Source: an uncultured Leptotrichiaceae bacterium (GTDB taxonomy: Bacteria > Fusobacteriota > Fusobacteriia > Fusobacteriales > Leptotrichiaceae). From it: DNA of 22,626 nt. This document shows, in pieces, positions 8,797-16,621 of this stretch. Where the stretch lies: positions 1-22,626 of the forward strand of contig CALHVR010000006.1 of the NCBI GenBank assembly GCA_938037005.1. Direction: 5' to 3'. The notes under the pieces are model-generated. The model saw only the letters and a program-made list of their open reading frames with translations, made no database searches and was not told the DNA's origin. The position numbers and the translations under genes were made by a program. How positions within the stretch are numbered: the first letter of the stretch is position 1; each line of letters starts with the position of its first letter.

Positions 8797-9580
8797 ATTA
8801 GAAAATATATGTTTTTCATACGATAATAAAAATACTGTTTTACATGATATTTCACTTGAAATTCCTAAAGGTAAAAGAATTGTATTTTTAGGAGAAAATG
8901 GTTCAGGGAAATCAACGCTTTTCTTAATAATGAATGGAGTTATGAAAGCGAATAAAGGAAATATTTATCTTAATGAAGAGAAAATAAGTTATAATGAAAA
9001 AAGTTTGAATAAATTGAGAGAAAAAGTTGGAATTATATTCCAAGATCCAGATACTCAAATTTTTGCACCAACAGTTTTTCAAGAAGTTGCGTATGGATTG
9101 GAAAATTTAGGTTATAGCAGAGAAGTTGTTGAAGAGAAAGTGAATGAAACTTTAAAAAGTTTAGAATTAGAACATTTGAGTGATAGACCGTGTCATCATT
9201 TAAGCTATGGGCAGAAAAAAAGAGTAAGTATAGCTGGAATTGTGACTATGGAGCCAGATATTTTGATTTTAGATGAACCAACAGTTTGGTTAGATATAAA
9301 AAATGTAAAAAAAGTAAAAAAAATATTAGAAAAATTATATCAAAAAGGAAAAACGACTATAATTTCAACTCATGAAATTGAATTTGCGTATGAAATGGGA
9401 GATTATATTTATATTTTAGATAAAGGGAAAATAGTAAAACAAGGAACAAAAGATGAAATTTTTGATGATTATGAATTTTTAAAAAATATAAATTTAGATA
9501 TTCCATTAAAATATAAATTTGAAAAATTTTTGAAAGAAAAAAATATAGATATTGAAGAGTTTTATAATTATATAAAATAA
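8789..9580 (+). CDS. cbiO: CbiO, cobalt transporter ATP-binding protein
   Basis: This 263-aa ABC ATPase energises cobalt import. Visible motifs are Walker A GENGSGKS (35-42), Q-loop Gln85 in FQDPDTQIF (the last part typical of ECF ATPases), signature LSYGQ (138-142), Walker B DILILDEP (157-164) and the switch His195 in STHE. The D-loop reads TVWLD where TAGLD is usual, a tolerated variant. The gene overlaps cbiQ by 8 nt and is followed at once by a hairpin terminator. It is a single-ATPase type, as expected for CbiMNQO. Confidence 0.93.
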   Translation: MLKLENICFSYDNKNTVLHDISLEIPKGKRIVFLGENGSGKSTLFLIMNGVMKANKGNIYLNEEKISYNEKSLNKLREKVGIIFQDPDTQIFAPTVFQEVAYGLENLGYSREVVEEKVNETLKSLELEHLSDRPCHHLSYGQKKRVSIAGIVTMEPDILILDEPTVWLDIKNVKKVKKILEKLYQKGKTTIISTHEIEFAYEMGDYIYILDKGKIVKQGTKDEIFDDYEFLKNINLDIPLKYKFEKFLKEKNIDIEEFYNYIK

Positions 9581-9585
9581 AAAAT

Positions 9586-9621
9586 AAAAGCACTAAAAAT
9601 GTTAGAATTAGTGCTTTTTTT
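9586..9621 (+). terminator. rho-independent terminator of cbiMNQO
   Basis: AAAAGCACTAA (9586-9596) and TTAGTGCTTTT (9608-9618) form a perfect 11-bp stem with an 11-nt loop, followed by more T residues. It begins 6 nt after the cbiO stop. Confidence 0.85.
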
Positions 9622-9751
9622 AATTTAAATAAAATAAAGATTATTCAAGAATTTGATTAGTATTGAAAAATATACAGTATTTGTATACAATTTTAGATTT
9701 ATTTAATTAATGAAATTATTACAAATTAGTGATAAATATAGATACAGAGTA

Positions 9752-9779
9752 TTGACAAAAAAATTAATAAGGGTATAAT
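9752..9779 (+). promoter_or_regulatory. consensus sigma-70-type promoter of the cobalamin operon
   Basis: TTGACA (9752-9757) and TATAAT (9774-9779) are both perfect with a 16-bp spacer, the same architecture as the cbiM promoter. Transcription should start near 9786, exactly where a 9-bp long-range stem begins, leaving a leader of about 265 nt before cbiA. The 130 bp between the cbiO terminator and this promoter hold nothing recognisable. Confidence 0.78.
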
Positions 9780-9785
9780 ATATAC

Positions 9786-9937
9786 ATAATAGGTGTTTAT
9801 ACAAATTTAAAAAATTATAAATAAAATATCCATTAAAGCCCATTATTTCAACATAATTAAAAATCTAGTAATTAGAAAATGTAATTAATGTAAAATATTA
9901 TATCATAAAATTAATAATTAGATTTACCTATTATTAA
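9786..9937 (+). promoter_or_regulatory. candidate leader RNA, possibly a degraded cobalamin riboswitch
   Basis: ATAATAGGT (9786-9794) is perfectly complementary to ACCTATTAT (9926-9934), enclosing about 130 nt as a P1-like stem would. GTTTAT (9795-9800) can pair with ATAAAT (9817-9822) as a P2-like arm. The order AATAGGTG, then TCC-ATTA-AAGCCC (9829-9841), then ACCTATT resembles the AATAGGTG / TCC...CAGCCC / ACCTGCCTATT framework of adenosylcobalamin riboswitches. The diagnostic GGGAA-GGTG and GCCACTG boxes are missing. A second local hairpin, TTAATAAT (9911-9918) with ATTATTAA (9930-9937), competes with P1 for the same bases. The place is right for a B12 switch. The remaining leader (9938-10040) is AT-rich with no clear element. 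Pairings are seen; identity is inferred. Confidence 0.4.
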
Positions 9938-10051
9938 ACATTAAATTAAAATTATGGGAGAATAAAATTAATTGAACTATAAAATTTTAATAGAAATTTA
10001 TATAATATTAGTTTTTGGATACTTTTATTAAATTTACGATAAGGTGGTTTG

Positions 10052-11407
10052 ATGAAAAAATTACTTATAACCGGAACGAATAGTGGAAGTGGAAAAACAA
10101 CGGTATCTAGTATATTGATGGCTTCTCTGGACAATGTCGCTCCATTTAAAGTGGGACCAGATTATATTGATCCGAGTTATCACGAACTTTTTACAGGAAA
10201 TAAGTCGTACAATTTAGACGCGTTTATGTTTGATGAAAAAACATTAAAACTTCTTTTTAATAAAAATTCACAAGGGAAAGAAATTTCAATAGTGGAAGGT
10301 GTGATGGGACTTTATGATGGCTTGGGACATGAAAAAGACAATTTTAGTACAGCACATTTATCAAGAATTTTGGACTTACCGGTAATTTTGGTTGTTAATG
10401 CTAAAGGAATTTCAACGAGTGTTGCGGCAGAAGTACTAGGTTTTAAAGAATTTGATAAAAATGTAAACATAAAAGGTGTTATTTTAAATAATGTTTCATC
10501 ACAAAAATTATATTTAACATTAAAAGATGCAATTGAGAGATTTACTGGTATTGAGTGTGTTGGTTATATTCCTAAAAATGAAAAATTAACAGTAGAAAGC
10601 CGGCATCTTGGATTAAAGCAAGCATTTGAATTGAATGCAACTCAAGAATTGGAAGAAAAACGTGAATTATTTAGAAAAATAGGACAAGAATGTTTGGATT
10701 TAGAGCGAATAAAAGAGATTGCTAGTGAATTTGAGCCGGTATTTTCAATGGATGATATAGAAAATATTAAAGCATTGAAAAATAAATATAAAGGGAAAAA
10801 AATAGCAGTTGCTAAAGATGGAGCGTTTTCATTTTATTATCATTCAAATTTTGACTTGTTTGAATATTCAGGACTTGAAATAGTAGAATTTAGTCCAGTG
10901 AATGATGAAAAAGTGCCAGATGGAGTAGATATAATTTATTTAGGTGGAGGATATCCAGAATTATATGGAAAAGAGTTATCTGAAAATAAAACAATGCTTG
11001 AAAGTATAAAAAAGGCATTTGAAAATAATGTAAAAATATATGCTGAATGTGGAGGATTTATTTATTTGACAAAAGGTATCACAGAATTAGATGGAAATAA
11101 ATTTGATTATGTTGGACTTTTTGACATTGAAATTGGAATGAGAAATAAATTAAATATAGGAAGATTCGGTTATATAAACATTGAAATTGATAAGGGAAAT
11201 GGGGAAAAAATATTAACTAAAGGGCACGAGTTTCATTATTCGGAAATAAAAGAAAATAATGGAGAAAAAGCCGTTTATAAAATAAGTAAAATAGATGGTC
11301 GTAAGTGGGAATGTGGATATAAGAAAAAAAGTGCATTAGCAGGTTACCCACACATAAATTTCTTTAGTAATGTAGAGTTGTTTAAATATATTATAGAACA
11401 ATTATAA
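10052..11407 (+). CDS. cbiA: CbiA, cobyrinate a,c-diamide synthase
   Basis: This 451-aa cytoplasmic enzyme uses ATP and glutamine to amidate the a and c side chains of cobyrinate. The N-terminal synthetase domain has the P-loop-like ITGTNSGSGKTT (residues 6-17), GPDYIDPSYH (35-44) and VEGVMGLYDG (81-90). The C-terminal class I glutaminase domain has GGGYPELYG (298-306), nucleophile Cys333 in AECGG, GHEFHYS (391-397) and a late AGYPHINFF whose His is the likely catalytic partner. The length matches the family. I chose the ATG at 10052, which gives 4 nt after AAGGTGG (10041-10047); a TTG at 10049 would be too close to the SD. It is the first gene after a consensus promoter and long leader, so it probably heads the corrin operon. 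Confidence 0.95.
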   Translation: MKKLLITGTNSGSGKTTVSSILMASLDNVAPFKVGPDYIDPSYHELFTGNKSYNLDAFMFDEKTLKLLFNKNSQGKEISIVEGVMGLYDGLGHEKDNFSTAHLSRILDLPVILVVNAKGISTSVAAEVLGFKEFDKNVNIKGVILNNVSSQKLYLTLKDAIERFTGIECVGYIPKNEKLTVESRHLGLKQAFELNATQELEEKRELFRKIGQECLDLERIKEIASEFEPVFSMDDIENIKALKNKYKGKKIAVAKDGAFSFYYHSNFDLFEYSGLEIVEFSPVNDEKVPDGVDIIYLGGGYPELYGKELSENKTMLESIKKAFENNVKIYAECGGFIYLTKGITELDGNKFDYVGLFDIEIGMRNKLNIGRFGYINIEIDKGNGEKILTKGHEFHYSEIKENNGEKAVYKISKIDGRKWECGYKKKSALAGYPHINFFSNVELFKYIIEQL

Positions 11408-11436
11408 AAAATATAAAATAAAATTTAGGAGGAAAG

Positions 11437-12084
11437 ATGAGTTATATTAAAGATCCAAAGTCGATAGAAGTTAGAAGTTATGAAATGATTACAGAAGGGT
11501 TAGAAGGAAGAGAAGCTAGATTTTCAGAAGAGGAACAATGGATAGTAAAAAGATTGATTCACACAACAGGAGATTTTGATTATGTAAATATTACAGAATT
11601 TGGAAATGATCCTATAGAAGCAGCAAAAGAAGCGTTATTAGAAGGAAATTGTAAAATTTATTGCGATACAAATATGATTGTAAATGGATTAAATAAAAAA
11701 GGATTACAAAAATTTGGAGCAGAAGCGTATTGCTTGGTAGCTGATCCGGATGTAGCAAAAGAAGCTCAAGAAAGAGGAATTACAAGATCTATGGTTGGAC
11801 TTGAAAGAGCTTTAAAAGATCCACAAACAAAAATATTTATAATAGGAAATGCACCGACAGCATTATTTACATTATTAGAAAAAATGGGAGAAAATAAACC
11901 TAAATTAATAATTGGAGTGCCAGTTGGATTTGTTGGATGTCCAGAATCAAAAGCAGAATTATCAAAATACGATGTTCCATTTATAAGAACGAATGGTACA
12001 AAAGGTGGAAGTACAGTTGGTGTAGGTGTAATGCACGGGATTTTATATCAAATGTATGAAAGACACGAATATTTTAATAATTAA
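11437..12084 (+). CDS. cbiC: CbiC, cobalt-precorrin-8 methylmutase
   Basis: This 215-aa enzyme moves the C11 methyl group to C12, giving cobyrinate from cobalt-precorrin-8. Family motifs are the N-terminal IKDPKSIEVRSYEMI, VKRLIHTTGDFDY with the catalytic-type His42, YCDTNMIVNGLNKKGL, IIGNAPTALFTLL, and GVPVGFVGCPESKAEL near the C-terminus, with GGSTVGVG completing the fold. The length is normal. It starts 29 nt after cbiA behind AGGAGG, in the same operon. Confidence 0.95.
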   Translation: MSYIKDPKSIEVRSYEMITEGLEGREARFSEEEQWIVKRLIHTTGDFDYVNITEFGNDPIEAAKEALLEGNCKIYCDTNMIVNGLNKKGLQKFGAEAYCLVADPDVAKEAQERGITRSMVGLERALKDPQTKIFIIGNAPTALFTLLEKMGENKPKLIIGVPVGFVGCPESKAELSKYDVPFIRTNGTKGGSTVGVGVMHGILYQMYERHEYFNN

Positions 12085-12135
12085 TATAAATGAAAAAACA
12101 CAGAATGATAAAAATAAAATTAAATAGGAAATAAA

Positions 12136-13260
12136 ATGGATATAAAAAATGATTATGTGTATTATAATGGGAAAAAGCTAAGATATGGGTATACAACGGG
12201 AAGTTCGGCAACGGCAGCGACTAAAGTGGCACTTAGTGTACTTTTAGGAATTGAAGATGAAACTTTGAAAAAAGTAGAGTTGACAGTACCAGCAGGGCAA
12301 ACTATAGAAATACATGTAGAAAGAATAGAAAAATTAGAAGATGGTAGTGTTTTAGCTGTTGTTTTAAAAGACGGTGGAGATGATCCAGATGTGACTCATG
12401 GGTTAGAAATAATATCCAAAGTAAAGTTTAGAGATGATAACAAAATAAATGTATTTGGTGGAAAGGGAGTTGGAAAAGTTACAAAAATTGGATTGCCGGT
12501 AGAAATAGGGAAATCTGCTATAAATCCTACACCAATGAGTATGATAAAGGGTGTTATTGATGAATTGTTACCTAAAGGAAAAGGTATTGATGTTGAAATA
12601 AGTGTACCTCGAGGAGAGGAAGTTTCAAGGAAAACATTGAATTCTAAATTAGGAATTATTGGAGGAATTTCAATTTTAGGAACTATGGGAATTGTAAGAC
12701 CCATGTCGGAAGAGTCGTGGAAAAGCTCGCTTGCAATAGAATTAAAACAAGCGTTAGTAGAATTTGGAGAAAATGAAGCATTATTTTTATTTGGAAATCG
12801 TGGGAAATCATATTTGGAGGAAAATTTCTCAAATAGAGCAAAGCAAGGTGTAGTAATTAGTAACTTTGTCGGCTATATGTTCGACAGAGCGTGTGAGTAT
12901 AATGTAAAAAAAGTGTATTTTATAGGAGAAATAGGGAAATTTGTTAAAGTAGCAGGGGGAATATTTCATACTCACAGTAGAGTGTCTGACGCTAAAATGG
13001 AGATATTTGCTGCAAATGCTCTTTTAGTTAATGAAAAAATAGAAAATGTGTATAAGATTTTAGGAGCAAATACGACAGAGGAAGCAACAAGTTATGTTAC
13101 TAAAAAAGAAGTTTATAACTTACTATCTGAAAAATCAAAACAAAAATGTCAAGAATATTGTAGAAGAAATGGCCGAGAAGATTTAGAGGTGGAATGTTTA
13201 ATAATTTCAGCTGAAAGAAAAATTTTAGGTCATAGTAAACATTTTTTTGATAAATTTTAA
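12136..13260 (+). CDS. cbiD: CbiD, cobalt-precorrin-5B C1-methyltransferase
   Basis: This 374-aa protein methylates C1 of cobalt-precorrin-5B in the oxygen-independent pathway. RYGYTTGSSATAATKVAL (residues 17-34) and LKDGGDDPDVTHG are signatures of the CbiD family, a methyltransferase fold unrelated to the CbiE/F/L group. PRGEEVSRKTLNSKLGIIGGISILGTMGIVRPMS and FIGEIGKFVKVAGGIFHTHSR follow in the usual order. The length is typical. The 51-nt gap after cbiC has a modest AGGA SD and no terminator, so the operon reads through. Confidence 0.95.
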   Translation: MDIKNDYVYYNGKKLRYGYTTGSSATAATKVALSVLLGIEDETLKKVELTVPAGQTIEIHVERIEKLEDGSVLAVVLKDGGDDPDVTHGLEIISKVKFRDDNKINVFGGKGVGKVTKIGLPVEIGKSAINPTPMSMIKGVIDELLPKGKGIDVEISVPRGEEVSRKTLNSKLGIIGGISILGTMGIVRPMSEESWKSSLAIELKQALVEFGENEALFLFGNRGKSYLEENFSNRAKQGVVISNFVGYMFDRACEYNVKKVYFIGEIGKFVKVAGGIFHTHSRVSDAKMEIFAANALLVNEKIENVYKILGANTTEEATSYVTKKEVYNLLSEKSKQKCQEYCRRNGREDLEVECLIISAERKILGHSKHFFDKF

Positions 13261-13278
13261 AAAGAAAAAGAGTGGAAT

Positions 13279-13917
13279 ATGGAAAAAATAAAAATTTTAG
13301 GATTAGGACCTGGAAATTTAGATTATACATTGCCAATCGCTATAAAAAAAATAGTGGAAAGTGATGTAATTATCGGGGGGAAAAGGCATATAGAAAGTTT
13401 AGGGAAATATGCTGAAAATAAAGAATATTGCTATATAACGGGAGATTTACAAAAGGTTTTAGATTTTATAAATAAAAATAGACATAAGAAAATATCGTTA
13501 ATTTTATCGGGAGATACAGGTTTCTACAGTATGCTAACATTTATGAGAAAACATTTTAAAGTTAGAGAACTTGAAGTTGTTCCGGGTATATCGAGTATTC
13601 AGTATATGTTTGCAAAAATTTCAGATTATTGGTATGATGCGAAAGTTTCGAGTGTCCACGGAAAACAATTTGATTATGTGAGTAGTTTGAAAAAATATGG
13701 AAAAATGGGACTTCTTACAGATTTTAAAGAGAACACACCACAAAATATTGCAAAAAAATTAGTTGAAAATGAGTTGGGTGAAACGATTATTTATGTTGGT
13801 GAAAATTTATCTTATGAAAATGAAAAAATTTCAAAATATAAAGCAAGTGAACTTATGAATATTGAAGAAAAATTTGGAATGAATGTGGTAGTATTAAAAT
13901 TGAGTGATGAGGAATAA
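13279..13917 (+). CDS. cbiE: CbiE, cobalt-precorrin-7 C5-methyltransferase
   Basis: This 212-aa SAM-dependent tetrapyrrole methylase opens with the family motif GLGPGNLDYTLP (residues 8-19). It has VIIGGKRH, LILSGDTGFYS and VPGISSIQYMFAKI, which together match CbiE rather than CbiF or CbiH. It methylates C5 and works with CbiT, to which it is fused (as CobL) in many bacteria. Here the two are separate and an unrelated rhodanese gene lies between them. The start ATG follows a GAGTGG SD 18 nt after cbiD. Confidence 0.9.
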   Translation: MEKIKILGLGPGNLDYTLPIAIKKIVESDVIIGGKRHIESLGKYAENKEYCYITGDLQKVLDFINKNRHKKISLILSGDTGFYSMLTFMRKHFKVRELEVVPGISSIQYMFAKISDYWYDAKVSSVHGKQFDYVSSLKKYGKMGLLTDFKENTPQNIAKKLVENELGETIIYVGENLSYENEKISKYKASELMNIEEKFGMNVVVLKLSDEE

Positions 13918-13929
13918 AAGGAGATAAAA

Positions 13930-14367
13930 TTGAAAAATAGAAAAATTATAACAGTTTTTATTTCGATAATAATGTTGACGGTTATTGGATATTCATTAAC
14001 AGACAGAGAAGCTAAAAAAATAGAGCCAACTGTTGTTTATACAAAAGGACAATATGTGAAAATAGCGTCAGATCAAGCAGTTGAAATAATGAAAAAAGAG
14101 AAAAATTATGTAATAGTTGATGTTAGAACGCCTGAAGAATATAAAGAAGGGCATATTCCAAATGCTATAAATATACCGCTTGATACAATTGATAATTATA
14201 TTAGCCAAAATGTAGAAAACTTAAAAGATAAAAATCAATTAATAATGGTGTATTGTAGAAGTGGAAGAAGAAGTGCGGAAGCAGCAAAAAAATTATTAGC
14301 AAAAGGATACATGAATGTAATTGATTTCGGTGGAATTAATGACTGGAAAGGTGAAATAGTTAAATAA
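13930..14367 (+). CDS. exported or membrane-anchored rhodanese-like protein
   Basis: This 145-aa protein has a basic start (MKNRK), one hydrophobic segment (6-23) without a lipobox Cys, and a single rhodanese domain (about 42-143). VIVDVRTPEEYKEGHIPNAINIP (61-83) is the CH2A region, and the active-site loop is CRSGRRS with Cys109. Proteins of this type transfer sulfane sulfur or sense sulfur or redox species. The signal-like segment places this one outside the cytoplasm, away from the corrin enzymes. The start is TTG at 13930, 7 nt after AAAAGGAG; no ATG in frame fits an SD. Its position between cbiE and cbiT is unusual. The role in the cobalamin operon is unknown. Confidence 0.82.
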   Translation: MKNRKIITVFISIIMLTVIGYSLTDREAKKIEPTVVYTKGQYVKIASDQAVEIMKKEKNYVIVDVRTPEEYKEGHIPNAINIPLDTIDNYISQNVENLKDKNQLIMVYCRSGRRSAEAAKKLLAKGYMNVIDFGGINDWKGEIVK

Positions 14368-14387
14368 AAAAGAAAAGAGGAAATAAA

Positions 14388-14957
14388 ATGTATCATGTTA
14401 AAGATGACGAATTTATTAGAGCTAAAGTTCCTATGACAAAAGAAGAAGTTAGAGCGATAAGTATAGCTAAAATGGAAATGAAAGATACTGATATTTGTAT
14501 TGATATTGGTGGTGGAACAGGTTCTGTAAGTATTGAAATGGCTAGATTTGCTAATAAAGGTCATGTTTATACAATAGAGCATAATGCAGATGCAGTAGAT
14601 TTGATTAGACAAAATATGGAAAAATTTAAAATAGAAAATATGACATTAATATCGGGAGAAGCTCCACAAGATTTACCTCAAGGAGTAACATTTGATAAAG
14701 TGTTTATTGGTGGATCTGGAGGGAATTTAAAGGAAATAATACAGTATTCTTATGATAATTTAAAAGAAGGTGGAATTATTGCTTTAAACTTTATAGTATT
14801 AGAAAATACATTTGATGCGTTGAATGGACTTAAAGAAACAGGATTTAAAGATGTTGACATTTCACAAGTTATTGTTGCAAAAAATAGAAGAGTTAGAGAT
14901 TTTAATATGATGATGGCAGAAAATCCAATTTATGTTATAAGTGCAAGAAAGGGATAA
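14388..14957 (+). CDS. cbiT: CbiT, cobalt-precorrin-6B C15-methyltransferase (decarboxylating)
   Basis: This 189-aa class I SAM methyltransferase carries CIDIGGGTGSVSIEMAR (about residues 36-52; CbiT usually has GAGTGSVSIE), the acidic VYTIEHNADAVDLI segment, and FDKVFIGGSGGNL, a CbiT hallmark. The N-terminal DDEFIRAKVPMTKEEVRAI is also characteristic. The enzyme methylates C15 and removes the C12 acetate carboxyl. It starts with ATG behind AGAGGA 20 nt after the rhodanese gene. Its stop (14955-14957) is one base before the cbiL ATG. Confidence 0.93.
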   Translation: MYHVKDDEFIRAKVPMTKEEVRAISIAKMEMKDTDICIDIGGGTGSVSIEMARFANKGHVYTIEHNADAVDLIRQNMEKFKIENMTLISGEAPQDLPQGVTFDKVFIGGSGGNLKEIIQYSYDNLKEGGIIALNFIVLENTFDALNGLKETGFKDVDISQVIVAKNRRVRDFNMMMAENPIYVISARKG

Positions 14958-14958
14958 A

Positions 14959-15681
14959 ATGAAAAAAGGTAAATTTTATGGAATAGGAGTAGGAGTAGGA
15001 GATCCGGAGAATATAACTATTAAAGCAACAAAAAAATTACATGAAGTAGATGTACTGATTTTACCAGAAGCAAAAAGTGGAGAAGGAAGTACAGCTTTTA
15101 ATATTGTCAAAGAATATGTAAAAGAAAATGTTGAACAAATATTTCTTGAATTTCCAATGGTAAGAGATGTAGAAGCAAGAAAACAATTTAGAAAAAATAA
15201 TGCAGAAATAATAAAAGCAGAATTAGAAAAAGGAAAAAATGTAGCATTTTTAACTATTGGAGATCCGATGACATATAGTACTTATACTTATGTTTTGGAA
15301 CATATGGAAGATGATGTTGAGGTTGAAACTATTGCAGGAATTACATCATATCAAAGTATTGCTGCAAGATTAAATGTCCCACTTATGATAGGTGATGAAG
15401 ATTTAAAAATAATATCTTTAAATAAAAATACGGATATAAAAAAAGAAATTGAAAATAATAGTAATGTAGTTTTTATGAAAATAAGCAGAAATCTTGAAAA
15501 ATTGAAAGAAGTTTTAACAGAAACAGGTAATATTAATAATGTTTTAATTGTTTCTGATTGTGGAAAAGAATCGGAAGTAATTTATGTAGGACTTGAAAAT
15601 GTAGAAGAAGTACCTTATTTTTCAACAATGATTTTGAAAAAAAATGGAATTGAAAATTGGAAGAGATTTATAAAAAAGTAA
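14959..15681 (+). CDS. cbiL: CbiL, cobalt-precorrin-2 C20-methyltransferase
   Basis: This 240-aa tetrapyrrole methylase has YGIGVGVGDPENITIKA at its N-terminus and LTIGDPMTYSTYTYVLEHM, both typical of CbiL/CobI. AGITSYQSIAARLNVPL and FMKISRN follow in the expected order. It performs the first methylation of the dedicated anaerobic branch, at C20. I placed the start at ATG 14959, directly after the cbiT stop and preceded by AAGGG. A longer reading from GTG 14941 would overlap cbiT and lacks an SD. The length matches the family. Confidence 0.92.
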   Translation: MKKGKFYGIGVGVGDPENITIKATKKLHEVDVLILPEAKSGEGSTAFNIVKEYVKENVEQIFLEFPMVRDVEARKQFRKNNAEIIKAELEKGKNVAFLTIGDPMTYSTYTYVLEHMEDDVEVETIAGITSYQSIAARLNVPLMIGDEDLKIISLNKNTDIKKEIENNSNVVFMKISRNLEKLKEVLTETGNINNVLIVSDCGKESEVIYVGLENVEEVPYFSTMILKKNGIENWKRFIKK

Positions 15682-15739
15682 ATTAAAATAATTGAATTTA
15701 TTTTTGAATTAGTTAAAAAGTTAATGAGAAAGGGTAAAA

Positions 15740-16498
15740 ATGGAAAAAGTATATTTTATAGGAGCTGGGCCTGGGGATCCGGAATTAATTACAATAAAAG
15801 GTCAAAGAATCGTGAAAGAGGCAGATGTAATAATTTATGCTGGATCGTTAGTTCCAAGAGAAGTAATAGAATGTCATAAAGAAGGAGCAGAAGTATATAA
15901 TTCAGCTTCAATGTCGCTAGATGAAGTGATAGAAGTGACAGTAGCAGCGATTAAAGCTGGGAAAAAAGTAGCAAGAGTTCACACAGGAGATCCTGCAATT
16001 TATGGAGCACATAGAGAGCAAATGGACGTGTTAGATGAACATGGAATTGAATATGAGGTAATTCCCGGAGTGAGTTCGTTCTTAGCTTCGGCTGCTGCGT
16101 TGAAAAAAGAGTTTACTTTACCAAATGTATCTCAAACAGTTATTTGTACGAGAATTGAAGGTAGAACACCAGTTCCAGAAAAAGAAAGTTTAGAAAGTTT
16201 AGCAAGTCATAAAGCTTCAATGGCAATATTTTTATCAGTTCATATGATAGACAAAGTTGTAAAAACACTTGCGACTTCTTATCCAATGACAACTCCGGTT
16301 GCAGTAGTACAAAGAGCAACTTGGGAAGATCAAAAAATAGTACTTGGAACGCTTGAAACTATTGAACAAAAAGTAAAAGAAGCTGGAATAAATAAAACTG
16401 CTCAAATATTAGTTGGTGATTTTTTAGGAAATGATTATGAAAAATCAAAATTATATGACAAACATTTTACGCACGAGTATAGAAAAGGTGTGAAATAG
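15740..16498 (+). CDS. cbiF: CbiF, cobalt-precorrin-4 C11-methyltransferase
   Basis: This 252-aa tetrapyrrole methylase opens with FIGAGPGDPELITIKGQR and has YAGSLVP, HTGDPAIYGAHREQM and VIPGVSSFLASAAAL, the specific CbiF/CobM set. RTPVPEKESLESLASH and VVQRATWEDQKIVLGTL lie in the second half. It methylates C11 of cobalt-precorrin-4. It starts 58 nt after cbiL behind GAAAGGG, without a terminator between them. It is the last corrin gene in the window. In related genomes cbiG, cbiH and cbiJ often follow, but here a Type I restriction locus begins instead. Confidence 0.94.
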   Translation: MEKVYFIGAGPGDPELITIKGQRIVKEADVIIYAGSLVPREVIECHKEGAEVYNSASMSLDEVIEVTVAAIKAGKKVARVHTGDPAIYGAHREQMDVLDEHGIEYEVIPGVSSFLASAAALKKEFTLPNVSQTVICTRIEGRTPVPEKESLESLASHKASMAIFLSVHMIDKVVKTLATSYPMTTPVAVVQRATWEDQKIVLGTLETIEQKVKEAGINKTAQILVGDFLGNDYEKSKLYDKHFTHEYRKGVK

Positions 16499-16527
16499 AG
16501 TAATGTGTCGTATTTTTTATTGAAATA

Positions 16528-16536
16528 TGATATAAA
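16528..16536 (+). promoter_or_regulatory. possible extended -10 promoter for the hsd operon
   Basis: TGATATAAA fits an extended -10 element, but no good -35 box is visible 16-18 bp upstream. The predicted start near 16543 would give a leader of about 79 nt to hsdM. The gap 16499-16621 contains no convincing terminator for the cbi operon, so read-through from cbiF is also possible. Confidence 0.35.
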
Positions 16537-16621
16537 CTACTTTAAATAAAAATTATAAAAATTAATAATTATTTAAACAATATTAATGATATAAAAATTT
16601 AAAGTAATGAAAGGAAATGAA

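Noticed and set aside
10049..10051. TTG as the cbiA start
   Set aside because: It lies 1 nt after the AAGGTGG SD; the ATG three bases later is better placed.
12396..12704. Open frames on the minus strand, such as this 102-codon one inside cbiD
   Set aside because: They lie opposite strongly recognised genes, have no SD or family resemblance, and reflect low stop density in complementary AT-rich frames.
14941..14958. GTG start giving a longer CbiL
   Set aside because: It would overlap cbiT by 17 nt and lacks an SD; ATG 14959 places the tetrapyrrole methylase motif at the usual distance from the N-terminus.
16607..16621. ATG 16607 as the hsdM start
   Set aside because: No SD upstream, whereas ATG 16622 follows AAAGGAA at good spacing; the extra five residues match nothing.
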